Source of the DNA: VAZQ01 sp963821505
GTDB taxonomy: Bacteria; Pseudomonadota; Alphaproteobacteria; Rhizobiales; Xanthobacteraceae
Reading direction: 5' to 3'
NCBI GenBank assembly: GCA_963821505.1
Contig: CAWGEH010000034.1
Location: 434,001-498,000, forward strand
Length of the DNA stretch: 64,000 nucleotides
Shown: positions 16,809 to 24,822 of the stretch, piece after piece
Layout of the letters: every line of letters begins with the position of its first letter
How positions within the stretch are numbered: the stretch's first letter is position 1
The notes under the pieces: generated by a model
Databases searched by the model: none
Seen by the model: the letters and a program-made list of their open reading frames with translations, nothing else
What the model was told of the DNA's origin: nothing
Translations under genes and position numbers: made by a program

Positions 16809-17714
16809 ATGCCGTTCTCCCCGTTCGATCCCGACCGTTCCGAGGCCACGCGCCGGCGCTTTCGTCAGATCCCGGTGCGCACCCTCGTGCCCAACCTGAT
16901 CACCTTGCTGGCGCTGTGCGCGGGACTGACCGCCATCCGGCTGGCGGTCGAGGAAAGGCTCGAATGGGCGGTTGCGGCCATCGTGTTTGCCGCGCTCCTC
17001 GACGGCGTCGACGGGCGCGTCGCGCGCATGCTGCGCGGCACGTCGCGCTTCGGCGCCGAGCTCGACAGCCTCGCCGATTTCGTCAATTTCGGCGTTGCGC
17101 CCGCGTTGATGCTGTACTTCTGGGGCCTGCACGGGCTCGGCAATGCCGGCTGGATCGCGGCCATGGTGTTTGCGATCTGCACCGGGCTGCGGCTGGCGCG
17201 CTTCAACGTCATGATCGACGATCCGAACAAGCCGGCTTGGGCCGGAAACTTCTTCACCGGCGTGCCGGCGCCGGCGGGAGCGATCACCGTGCTGCTGCCG
17301 ATCTACGTCTATTTCCTCGGCATGCCGCGCCTGGCCTTCGTCGCACCGGTGACCTTGGTCTACACGCTCGCCGTCGCGTTCCTGATGGTGTCGCGGCTGC
17401 CGGTGTGGTCCGGCAAGCGAGTTGGCAAGCGCGTCGCTCCCGAGATGGTGCTGCCGGTGTTCGTCGCGGTGGTGCTGTTCTTCGCGCTGCTCGTGTCCTA
17501 CCCATGGGTGGTGCTGACCATCGGCACCGTCTGCTATCTCGCGTGCCTGCCCGTGGGCTGGCTTTCCTATCGCAAGCACCAGCGCCGGGACGCGGCCGCG
17601 GCGGTGCAGGCTCGTGCGCCTGCTGGCGCGCGTCCGCCGCTGCAAGGCGAATCGCCCTCGCTGTCGCCCGGTCAGTCCGAACCGCCTCCCGCCCGGCCCG
17701 CCCGGCTCAATTGA
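16809..17714 (+). CDS. pssA: CDP-diacylglycerol-serine O-phosphatidyltransferase
   Basis: A 301-residue inner-membrane enzyme that makes phosphatidylserine, the substrate of Psd. The CDP-alcohol phosphatidyltransferase motif DGx2ARx8Gx3Dx3D is intact (DGVDGRVARMLRG, then FGAELDSLAD, within residues 60-90). Several hydrophobic segments follow, such as VTLVYTLAVAFLMVSRL. The C-terminal 45 residues are Arg/Pro/Ala-rich and look disordered. ATG 16809 fits the family N-terminus with the RTLVPNLITLLALCAG opening. It lies about 300 bp after psd, with a composite repeat between. Confidence 0.93.
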   Translation: MPFSPFDPDRSEATRRRFRQIPVRTLVPNLITLLALCAGLTAIRLAVEERLEWAVAAIVFAALLDGVDGRVARMLRGTSRFGAELDSLADFVNFGVAPALMLYFWGLHGLGNAGWIAAMVFAICTGLRLARFNVMIDDPNKPAWAGNFFTGVPAPAGAITVLLPIYVYFLGMPRLAFVAPVTLVYTLAVAFLMVSRLPVWSGKRVGKRVAPEMVLPVFVAVVLFFALLVSYPWVVLTIGTVCYLACLPVGWLSYRKHQRRDAAAAVQARAPAGARPPLQGESPSLSPGQSEPPPARPARLN

Positions 17715-17914
17715 GTTTCATCGGCGAGCAAGCGCGCCGCGCGCGCGTGCCGCGCGCTCCTCGGCGGGCGAGGTGGACGCGAGCGCAGCGACCGGCCGGG
17801 TGAGGGATCGCCCGGCCCCTTGCGAGGCTCTTGCGGAAGAGGGCGGTTCGATGCTCCAACGGCGCGGATGGGGCGAGGGGTACTTGCACAACAACAACGC
17901 TTGCGGGGACCGGC

Positions 17915-18640
17915 GTGGCCCGTCTCGATGACAAGATCGTGCTCGTCACCGGCGCGGCCGGCGGCATCGGGCGGGCGCTGATCGCCGCGGTCGTCCGCGA
18001 GCGCGGCATCGCGATTGCGACCGATCTGGCGCCGGGGGCGGACATCGACTACGTGCTCGACGTCACCGCGGAAGCGAGCTGGCGCGCCGTGTTGGCCGAG
18101 GTCGCCCACGTGCACGGGCGGCTCGACGGGCTCGTCAACGCGGCGGGCATCGCGCTCCTCGGCACGATCGAGGACACCGACTACGCGGACTGGCGCCTGG
18201 TGCTGGCGGTCAATCTCGACGGGACGTTCCTCGGCTGCAAGCATGCGTTCGCCCTGCTCAAGTCCCGCGGCGGCGCGATCGTGAACCTGTCCTCGATCTC
18301 CGGCATGGTCGGTGGTCACAATCTCGCGGCCTACAATGCGTCCAAGGGCGGCGTACGGCTGTTGACGAAGTCGATTGCGCTCCACGGCGCGCGCCTCAAG
18401 CCGCCGGTGCGCTGCAACTCGGTGCATCCGGCCTTCCTGGAAGGTGCGATGGTGGAGGACATCCTGGCGCAAACCGCCAGCCCGGATCTCGCGCGCAGTC
18501 AGCTTGCCCGCGACATTCCGCTCGGCCGCCTGGGCCGTTCGTCCGAGGTGGCCGAGCTCTGCGTCTACCTGCTGTCAGACGAATCCGCTTTCGTCACCGG
18601 CGCGGAATTCGCCATCGACGGCGGCCTGACCGCGCGCTGA
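17915..18640 (+). CDS. SDR-family NAD(P)-dependent oxidoreductase
   Basis: About 241 residues, a classical short-chain dehydrogenase. The Rossmann dinucleotide loop is TGAAGGIG near the N-terminus; the catalytic serine is in NLSSISG and the catalytic pair is YNASK. The YLLSDESAFVTGAEFAIDGG ending is standard. The substrate cannot be inferred; several such proteins act on steroids, cyclohexane carboxylates or fatty acyl groups. GTG 17915 is chosen because it directly precedes ARLDDKIVLVTG; the earlier ATG at 17831 gives an atypical leader translated from repeat-like DNA. Confidence 0.85.
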   Translation: MARLDDKIVLVTGAAGGIGRALIAAVVRERGIAIATDLAPGADIDYVLDVTAEASWRAVLAEVAHVHGRLDGLVNAAGIALLGTIEDTDYADWRLVLAVNLDGTFLGCKHAFALLKSRGGAIVNLSSISGMVGGHNLAAYNASKGGVRLLTKSIALHGARLKPPVRCNSVHPAFLEGAMVEDILAQTASPDLARSQLARDIPLGRLGRSSEVAELCVYLLSDESAFVTGAEFAIDGGLTAR

Positions 18641-18660
18641 GCGAAAGCGGCGCCGCCCCG

Positions 18661-18740
18661 CCCTCATCCTGAGGAGCGCGCATGGCGGGACGTGCACCAA
18701 GGCGGGGTTCGGCGGGCGCGCGTCTCGAAGGATGAGGGCG
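18661..18740. repeat. CATCCTGAGG-type repeat, single form
   Basis: Inverted pair CCCTCATCCTGAGGAGCG / CGTCTCGAAGGATGAGGG with a GC-rich interior. Same family as the composite repeats, without internal hairpins. Confidence 0.75.
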
Positions 18741-18772
18741 GGAACGGACGTCTTGAACGGTGGGCACAGACG

Positions 18773-19093
18773 ATGACCGACGGCGCCTACCTCTACATCT
18801 TGCGTTGCGCCGATGGCAGCTATTACACCGGCACCGCGCGCTCCACCTTGGAGCGGCGCGTCGCCGAGCACAACGCAGGGGCTTATGGCGGCTACACCGC
18901 CCAGCGTCGGCCGGTGACACTTGTCTTCTCCCAATGGTTCGATCGGATCACCGATGCCATCGCAGCCGAGCGACAGGTGAAAGGCTGGTCGCGCGCGAAG
19001 AAGGAAGCGCTGATTTGCGGCGACTTCGAGAGTCTTCCTCAGCTTTCCAAGCGGTGGCACCCACATCTGTCGAGAGGCGCTCGGAAGACGTGA
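18773..19093 (+). CDS. GIY-YIG nuclease-family protein (UPF0213 type)
   Basis: A 106-residue single-domain protein. The name-giving strands are YLYILRCADGSYYTG (residues about 5-19), followed by the helix with the conserved arginine (LERRVAEHN) and the GGYTAQRRPVTLVF and AIAAERQVKGWSRAKKEALI segments typical of the UvrC-N/UPF0213 branch. Members are small, stand-alone and mostly uncharacterised; a DNA-nicking role is plausible. The reading frame is open further upstream, but ATG 18773 gives the family start. It lies between two interspersed repeats. Confidence 0.88.
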   Translation: MTDGAYLYILRCADGSYYTGTARSTLERRVAEHNAGAYGGYTAQRRPVTLVFSQWFDRITDAIAAERQVKGWSRAKKEALICGDFESLPQLSKRWHPHLSRGARKT

Positions 19094-19149
19094 CGAAATT
19101 CCGTTGCACAGGCCGAGTGCTTGCTGAGGGTCATGTTGATGCTTGATCG

Positions 19150-19346
19150 GCCTCATGCTGAGGAGCCCGCCGAAGGTGGGCGTCTCGAAGCATCGCAAGT
19201 CGGCTACCGCCGACTTGCGCACTTGATGTTGCCGATCTCGGGTAAACCCGAGATCGGTGGCCGCCCCCATCCTTCGAGACGCGCGCGCACGCCAGCCGAT
19301 TTTGACGCACGTTCATTGCAATGCGCGCTCCTCAGGATGAGGGCGG
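19150..19346. repeat. Composite repeat, four-part form
   Basis: Inverted pair CTCATGCTGAGGAGCC / GCGTCTCGAAGCAT, hairpins with GCAAGTCGG and GATCTCGGGT arms, then CATCCTTCGAGACGCGCG paired with GCGCTCCTCAGGATGAG. The last part has an extra AT-richer insert (about 19290-19320). Confidence 0.8.
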
Positions 19347-19389
19347 AGGAAGCAGCCGCCGCTCATCTCCCACGACGTGACGTGAGATC

Positions 19390-19477
19390 CGCCCTCATCC
19401 TGAGGAGGGCGCACGCCGGCGAATTTGCGCAGCCTGCGCAAGCTTGGCTGCGTGCGCCCGTCTCGAAGGATGGGGGC
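19390..19477. repeat. CATCCTGAGG-type repeat, single form
   Basis: Inverted pair CCCTCATCCTGAGGAGG / CCGTCTCGAAGGATGGGGG around a nested palindrome with the AAGCTT core, also found inside the repeat at 12004-12087. Confidence 0.75.
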
Positions 19478-19522
19478 GGCCCGTGCCCTGACGCTTGGAG
19501 AGGTCAATGCAGCGAGATGGAC

Positions 19523-20170
19523 TCACCGTCCCGGGAGCGGATGGCCCGGCATGAGGTCGTAGGGGTGCTTCCACCCCGGCAGCGCCTTGATGCGATCGAG
19601 CCAGACCGCGATGTGCTTGTGCTGCGCGGCGATGTCGAAGCCGAACTCGTCGGCCGGATAGTAGAGATACCCGACCAGCGAGAGATCGGCGATGGTCGGG
19701 CGTGCGCCGAGGATGAAGGGCCGGCTCGAGAGCCGCTTGTCGACGATGGCGATGTTGTTGTCGATGCGTCCCTTGAGAAATGCCAGCACGGCCGGATCGC
19801 CCGGCGGCTGGGCGAGAAAGCGCAGGAAGCGATACGGCCCGAGATAGCCGTTGACCTTCTGGTTGTCGAAAAGGATCCAGCGCAGCGCCTCGAGCCGCTC
19901 GTCTTCGCCTTCCGGCCGGAACTTGCCGGAGCGGTCGGCGAGATAGGTCAGGATCACGCCCGATTGGCTGAGCTTCCTGTTCCCGTGCACCAGCACCGGC
20001 GCCTCGCCCATTTCGTTGATATTGTTGCGGTACTCCGGCGAGCGCTGCTCGCCCTTGGCGAAGAAATCGACCCAGACCGGCTCCCAGTCCGCGCCGATGA
20101 GATTGAGCATCAGCGCGCAGCGATAGGCGTTGCCGGATTGGGCGAAGCAATAGAGCTGGTATTCGGCCAT
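19523..20170 (-). CDS. Glutathione S-transferase family protein
   Basis: A 215-residue cytosolic protein with the thioredoxin-like N-terminal half (YQLYCFAQSGNAYRCALMLNL) and an all-alpha C-terminal half ending in IADLSLVGYLYYP and the conserved N-capping aspartate. The serine in AQSGN is a candidate glutathione-binding residue, and NEMGEAPVLVHG carries the cis-proline loop. Substrate unknown; the closest type is the beta/theta-like detoxification GSTs. ATG 20170 gives a normal start; the longer frame enters the unit-C repeat. It is divergent from the exported coiled-coil protein gene. Confidence 0.85.
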   Translation of the reverse strand: MAEYQLYCFAQSGNAYRCALMLNLIGADWEPVWVDFFAKGEQRSPEYRNNINEMGEAPVLVHGNRKLSQSGVILTYLADRSGKFRPEGEDERLEALRWILFDNQKVNGYLGPYRFLRFLAQPPGDPAVLAFLKGRIDNNIAIVDKRLSSRPFILGARPTIADLSLVGYLYYPADEFGFDIAAQHKHIAVWLDRIKALPGWKHPYDLMPGHPLPGR

Positions 20171-20186
20171 CTGATCTCCGTTGCGG

Positions 20187-20285
20187 GCGCTTGTTCCGGA
20201 AGGGTGGGGACCGGTCTTGCGCATAGAACATGCGCAAGGTCCAAAAATCCAGAGCGCATCGCCATTGCGCCAAGGAGGATACGCG
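20187..20285. repeat. Degenerate unit-C repeat
   Basis: Recognisable by GTTCCGGAAGGGTGGGG, ACCGG and AGAACATGCGCAA, but with more differences from the other copies, so probably older. It sits in the divergent gap upstream of the GST gene. Confidence 0.65.
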
Positions 20286-20427
20286 CCTGCGTGCGGGAGT
20301 GTCCGGCGGCGCGGTGCGCCCGCCCGCGCCGCCTTGCCCAGGCGTGCCGCGGGTGCCACACTTCCGTCACCAGTGTCACCAAAAAATCCAACAGCGCGCC
20401 AAGCGTCCGCGCGGGGAGTTCCAAGCC

Positions 20428-21099
20428 ATGACCGGAATCGTCTACGAGGTCGGCTATGCGAAACGGACCGCTGTGCTGCTTGCGGCCGTGCTGCTGTCGC
20501 TCATCGTGGCCGCCGCCCCTCGCGCCGTGCTCGCGCAGTCCGCGCCCGCCGCCGCCGAGCCGAGCACGGCGGACGACGAATTTTCCCGCCAGCTCGCCGA
20601 GCTCAAGAAAACCTTCGCCGATCTCAGCAAGAAGTTCGAGGACAGCGCGCAAACCATCGATGGCCTCAAGAGCGCGGAAGCGGCGCGCAACGAGATCGAG
20701 GAGCTCCGCGAGAGCGTCGGCCGGCTGCTCGGCGACGTCGCGGACAATGGCACGGTGTGGAGCCTCGGGGTCAAGGCGCTGAGCCGCGCCGAGGACAAGC
20801 TCAAGTCGCTCGAGCAGGAGACGCGCTACAAGCCCGAGGACAGGCAGTTCCTCATCGAGCGATGGCGCGAGCTCAAGGCGGCGACGGAGAGCGCGATCAG
20901 GGAGCTGGAGAGCGCGCGCAAGGATTTCGCAGAACTCTTGCGCAAGCTGCAGACCAGCGAGGATTTCATCGACGAGCTGCTGCAGATTCGTGAGCAGGCG
21001 AGGGCGCTGGAAGTCATCCACGGTCTCACGGACGGTATCCGCGACGCGTCGGACAAGCTCAAGAAGCTCCTCGGTACGGTCAAGACTCCAGGAGCCTAA
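20428..21099 (+). CDS. Exported coiled-coil protein, unknown function
   Basis: A 223-residue protein. A signal sequence or N-terminal anchor (AVLLAAVLLSLIVAAAPRAVLA) is followed by a largely helical, charged mature region with heptad-like stretches (EEFSRQ-like start, RNEIEELRESVGRLL, IRELESARKDFAELLRKL), so it is probably an extended periplasmic coiled coil. No known domain recognised. A GGGGAG ribosome site (20412-20417) precedes ATG 20428; the longer open frame upstream is repeat translation. The next gene, a lipoprotein, starts 3 bp after the stop, so the two are very likely made together and may form an envelope complex. Confidence 0.7.
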   Translation: MTGIVYEVGYAKRTAVLLAAVLLSLIVAAAPRAVLAQSAPAAAEPSTADDEFSRQLAELKKTFADLSKKFEDSAQTIDGLKSAEAARNEIEELRESVGRLLGDVADNGTVWSLGVKALSRAEDKLKSLEQETRYKPEDRQFLIERWRELKAATESAIRELESARKDFAELLRKLQTSEDFIDELLQIREQARALEVIHGLTDGIRDASDKLKKLLGTVKTPGA

Positions 21100-21101
21100 G
21101 G

Positions 21102-21491
21102 GTGAGCCTGAGGGTGAGCCTGAGGGTGAGGCGGGTGACCGCGGGCCTGCCCGCCACTCTGCTCGTGCTTGGACTGACGTCCTGCAACATCGACGGCGGC
21201 AGCGGCTATGTCGAGATCAAGGCCGCGCCGCCGGCGACGGCTGCGCTCTATCTCGATTCGGTCAAGCTCGAACCGCTGCGCAACGGCAACGCCATCCTGC
21301 GCCACAAGGTCGGCACCACCACGCTGCAGACCGACGTCCAGGGCGGTCAACTGGCGTTCCTGTGCAATATCGAGGTGCGGAAGAATCGCATCACCAGCGT
21401 GACGGTTTCCCTCGTGAGCCGTCCACCGCGCTGTCAGTGCGTAAGGACGAGCGGCCCGGATGCCGCCGGCAACCGCACCTGCGTCGGCTAG
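21102..21491 (+). CDS. Small predicted lipoprotein
   Basis: About 120-129 residues. A hydrophobic leader ends in LVLGLTSC, where LTSC is a lipobox, so the cysteine is likely lipidated and the mature 100 residues sit in the periplasm, anchored to a membrane. The mature part is short beta-rich sequence with paired cysteines near the end (CQC). The start region contains a 12-bp tandem repeat (GAGGGTGAGCCT, about 21099-21135), each copy offering a GTG with its own purine-rich tract, so the exact start is ambiguous among 21102, 21114 and 21126. It is coupled to the coiled-coil gene upstream. Confidence 0.65.
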   Translation: MSLRVSLRVRRVTAGLPATLLVLGLTSCNIDGGSGYVEIKAAPPATAALYLDSVKLEPLRNGNAILRHKVGTTTLQTDVQGGQLAFLCNIEVRKNRITSVTVSLVSRPPRCQCVRTSGPDAAGNRTCVG

Positions 21492-21528
21492 CGCGGGATG
21501 ACTTTTCCTCCAATCGTCATCCCCGCTC

Positions 21529-21784
21529 TAGTGGTCCGATTCCGAAGTTCGTCAGCAGTCGCGGCACGTTCAGATACGAACTTCGGAATCGAAGGACCAC
21601 TGCAATCTACGATTCTAGTGCCCCTATTGAACCCGAAGTTCGCTATCGAATTTGCTCCAGGGTGTGCGCGAACTTCGGGTTCGGGGCACTAAATTAGCTG
21701 CTTGTTGGAGCATGATCTTTTCCGAAAACCGGTATCCACCCCGGATCAAGTCCGGGGCAGGTTTTTTTCGGGATCATGTTCTAG
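21529..21784. repeat. Inverted B and A units plus a unit-C-like element with a nested palindrome
   Basis: Unit B (21529-21601) and unit A (21614-21691) appear in reverse complement relative to 6457-6720. Next comes an element (21712-21784) that starts and ends with GATCTTTTCCGAAAACCGG and its imperfect counterpart, interrupted by a CCCCGGATCAAGTCCGGGG hairpin. That hairpin resembles the unit at 3961, so one repeat type seems inserted in another. Confidence 0.75.
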
Positions 21785-21937
21785 CGAGATGGAATTGAGC
21801 GCGGCGCCCCGACGCTCGGCCGTTCCACTGCCACCTTTACGACCCCGGATTGCGCGAGCAATGCCCCATTTGCGTCAATGTGGCGCCATCACGACGGGTC
21901 GGTATACGAGCATCCACCTTTGGGGATAGGAGGATGC

Positions 21938-22705
21938 ATGTTTACTCTTCGCACTGTGGCAATCGTAATGACCGGAGTGGGGGCGTTCGCGGGGCTGTCA
22001 TTGACCGATGCGCGAGCGTGCGACAACGATCGATTCCCGTGCCCTGTGGTGTCGGAAGCAGCACCGCAGGAGACCGCCACGCCGGCCACGCCTGCGCCAG
22101 CGGCTCAGCCGCGCAAGAAGGCGAACCATTCGCACGGCGCGGATAAGAAGGCGCAGGCGAAGATCGAACGAGCTGCACCACGTGCGGCCGTTCAACCAGA
22201 AGCGACACGCGCTGCCACTCGCACCAAGGCGAGCAAACCGGCGGTGCAGGAGCAGGCGACCGCTCCCGTCGCGCAGAAACCTGCCGTCTCGCAGGACGCC
22301 GTGGAGGCTGCTCCCGCCCTGGTTCCGGAGTCACCTGCCGATCAAGCTCCCCAGGAAGCGAGCCGGACCGAAGGTCTGGTGGCGGCCGCGGGAACGGTTT
22401 GGCCGGCTCTCCCGAACCCGAATGCGCAGGGCGCCAGCGCGGAAACGGCCCCCGTTGCGGACGCGGCGCAAGCTGCCCCCGCAGATACGGCACAGGTACA
22501 AGTGGTCGAAGCGAACGAGGTCAACGAACTCGATCGTGCCGCCGCGGCCGACCACATCGGGGTATCGTCGTGGATCACCTATCTGCTGCTGGTCCTGGGC
22601 GTAGGCCTCGCCGCGGCGTCGGCCATTTGGTTGCTACCTCGCCTGATATCCATGTACACGCGCCGAACAACGGCTCTGCAGGGATATAAGCAACTCGTGG
22701 AATGA
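21938..22705 (+). CDS. Ala/Pro-rich secreted protein with C-terminal membrane anchor
   Basis: A 255-residue protein. The signal peptide (TVAIVMTGVGAFAGLSLTDARA) is followed by a short Cys-containing start (CDNDRFPC), about 170 residues of low-complexity Ala/Pro/Gln/Glu sequence likely to be disordered, and one hydrophobic helix near the C-terminus (SWITYLLLVLGVGLAAASAIWLL) followed by a basic tail. This is the build of an envelope stalk or spacer. No domain recognised. A strong GGATAGGAGG ribosome site (21924-21933) supports ATG 21938. Alone between a repeat cluster and a frameshifted oxidoreductase gene. Confidence 0.65.
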   Translation: MFTLRTVAIVMTGVGAFAGLSLTDARACDNDRFPCPVVSEAAPQETATPATPAPAAQPRKKANHSHGADKKAQAKIERAAPRAAVQPEATRAATRTKASKPAVQEQATAPVAQKPAVSQDAVEAAPALVPESPADQAPQEASRTEGLVAAAGTVWPALPNPNAQGASAETAPVADAAQAAPADTAQVQVVEANEVNELDRAAAADHIGVSSWITYLLLVLGVGLAAASAIWLLPRLISMYTRRTTALQGYKQLVE

Positions 22706-22988
22706 GAGACACTAAGTCGGACGCAGCAGCAAAAGCGGCAACGCGCGGGAGCCCGGTGTGCGCCCACGCAAGGTGTGACGGACGCCGCACCGGACCCGGA
22801 GCGCCGGCAAGGTCGCTTGATCCTGCAGCCGGTCGTCACGGCAATATCGCCTATCGTCAACGGTTCGCCGGAGGCTGCCCCGGCGGGGTTATCCGACGTC
22901 GGCGCGTGCCAATGGATCGGGATGGGAATTGAGCTGGGACGGATCGGGGGTGACTCGAGCGTCTTGCGATGATGCGCGCCACTGCGCG

Positions 22989-24079
22989 TCAGAACGGCTC
23001 GTACGCGCGCAAGGCCGGAATCACCTTCTCGCCGAAAAGGCGGATCGAGCGCATGAGATCGCGCTCAGGCAGATCGTAAAAATTGAACTCACCCATGAAA
23101 GTATTGAACAGGCCCGCTTCGGCCGCCGCGTAAATCTTTTCGGCGACCGTTTCGGGCGATCCGATGAATACGAGCTCGTGCTTCATGAGGTAGTCCGAAA
23201 TCAAACAGATTGGCCATGATCTCGGATGCACCAGGTTCGCCGCGTCCGATGAATTTCTTGGCGTGCGTGCGAACGCGCTCATCGAATGTCTCCCCGGGCT
23301 GCGGTGGGGGCAGAAAGCCTTCATAGGCGCGGCTCGCCCGGAAAAGCGCGGCCTCGAGCGCCTGCTCGTCGGTCTCGTCCACATGGACGATCGTGCAATA
23401 GGCGATATTCGGTTTCCGCGGCCAGCCGGCCTTACCCCAGTCCTCCAGAAACTGGCGGTAACGAGGCGCGGCGTCGGCACGGGGAGAGACCAGGAAATAG
23501 CCGGGATTGATGGCGTTGCGCGTGCAGAACTCGAGGGTCTGCGGATCGCGGGTCATCATCCAGAGGGGGGGATGCGGGCGCTGCAATGGCTGCACGGCAA
23601 GCTCGGCGCTTTTCGGTGTGGAAGTCGTTGCCGTGGAAAGAGAAGGGCTGCGTCTCCCCGAACGCCGCGCGCAGGTAGTCGACAAATTCCAGCGTTGGCG
23701 ACTTGCGGAGGCTGTAATCGAGTCCAAAGGGACGAAAATAATCCGCGTTGATCCCCGGAACGAGCCCCAGCTCCATGCGCCCGCCGATCATTTGATCAAC
23801 GATCGCGATCTCCTCGGCCAGCCGCAAAGGATGGTAAAGCGGAACGACGTAACCCATGGGGCCAAGGCGGATACGACGCGTGCGTGCGCCGGCGCCAACC
23901 GCGTACAAGCTCGGCGAAGACATCCAGCTCTCGTCGGGACGGAAGTGGTGCTCGACGCAGAAGCCGTAGTCGAAGCCGAGTTCGTCGCATAATTGAAGCT
24001 CGCGCCACAATTGCTCGTAGCGCTGATTTGGCGTCATCCCTGGTTTGCCCCAGACGTGTGCAAAATGGGCAAACTTCAT
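22989..24079 (-). pseudogene. Luciferase-like (LLM class) flavin-dependent oxidoreductase, two frameshifts
   Basis: Across three frames one can read a full-length LLM-class TIM-barrel protein, from MKFAHFAHVWGKPG and CVEHHFRPDE, through HPPLWMMTRDPQT, to GSPETVAEKIYAAAEAGLFNTF and ALRAYEPF. The family uses reduced flavin and oxygen. Frame breaks: in the T4 run 23610-23613 one base is missing (HTEK should continue SAELAVQ), and at 23195-23196 a doubled C adds one base. The rest of the coding sequence is clean, so this is either a very young pseudogene or two sequence errors. An intact LLM paralogue of another subtype is at 50557-51651. Confidence 0.8.
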
Positions 24080-24187
24080 TACGCGATCTCCTCAATTCTT
24101 GGATCTGGCGCAGGAACGACGGACGGCGTGTTCATCTTGCGGGCACCGTCGGGCATGGCCAAGAAGGTCAGGCGGCTGCTCCGAACA

Positions 24188-24646
24188 TCACGGCGGGGCC
24201 TCATACGCGATGTAGCGGAAAATCTTCCAGCCGCCGTCGGCCTGGCGGCGGAAGATGTCCATGCCCGGCTCGCTCGACGTGACCTCGCTCGGCGGCTCCT
24301 TCGCCTTCACCGTGAGCGTCCAGGTGAGGCGGACCACCGCGAGGTCGCCCTCGACCAGGATCTCCTTGATGGCGAGGTCGTATGTGTAGGTCTTGCTGCG
24401 ATCGTTGAGCGAGCGCTTGAGCAGATCGCAGAGCGCATCGTAGCCGCGGTCGGGCTGGCCGCGGTACACCGCGATCAGGTCGGGAGCGAACAGTGCGCAC
24501 ACCTTGTCGGCCCTGCCGGCGTTGAAGTCCGCCATCCATTGGGTCAGCGCCGCGCGGATCGCGGCCTGCGCCGGGCTGTCGCCCTGCGCAGCGGCAGGAG
24601 CGGCGAGCGCGAGCGAGACCAGGCCGCCGCGCAGGACGGCGCGCAT
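24188..24646 (-). CDS. Exported SnoaL/NTF2-like protein
   Basis: A 152-residue protein with a signal peptide (MRAVLRGGLVSLALAAPAAAQ) and one NTF2/SnoaL-like cone-fold domain: QWMADFNAGRADKVCALFAPDLIAVYRGQ is the typical opening, and the later strands DLAVVRLTWTLTV and WKIFRYIAYE close the cone. Such domains bind small hydrophobic ligands or have isomerase-like activity; function here is unknown. ATG 24646 is chosen because the signal peptide begins there; the frame is open much further upstream only by GC-rich chance, opposite mmsA. It ends before the mmsA operon direction continues on the same strand. Confidence 0.7.
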   Translation of the reverse strand: MRAVLRGGLVSLALAAPAAAQGDSPAQAAIRAALTQWMADFNAGRADKVCALFAPDLIAVYRGQPDRGYDALCDLLKRSLNDRSKTYTYDLAIKEILVEGDLAVVRLTWTLTVKAKEPPSEVTSSEPGMDIFRRQADGGWKIFRYIAYEAPP

Positions 24647-24822
24647 CACGGACAACAACTTGGTCCGCGTGTCCCGGATGCGGTGCAGCGCGAGCGCGCG
24701 AGCGCGAGTGGTGCACCGCTGATCCGGGACCGCCGCGACGACGATGCGCTTAACGATCCGGGTCTGCAGCGCATCATTCCGCTTCGCTTCATGCTGCGCT
24801 GCGCCCGGGACACGCCGCGCGC

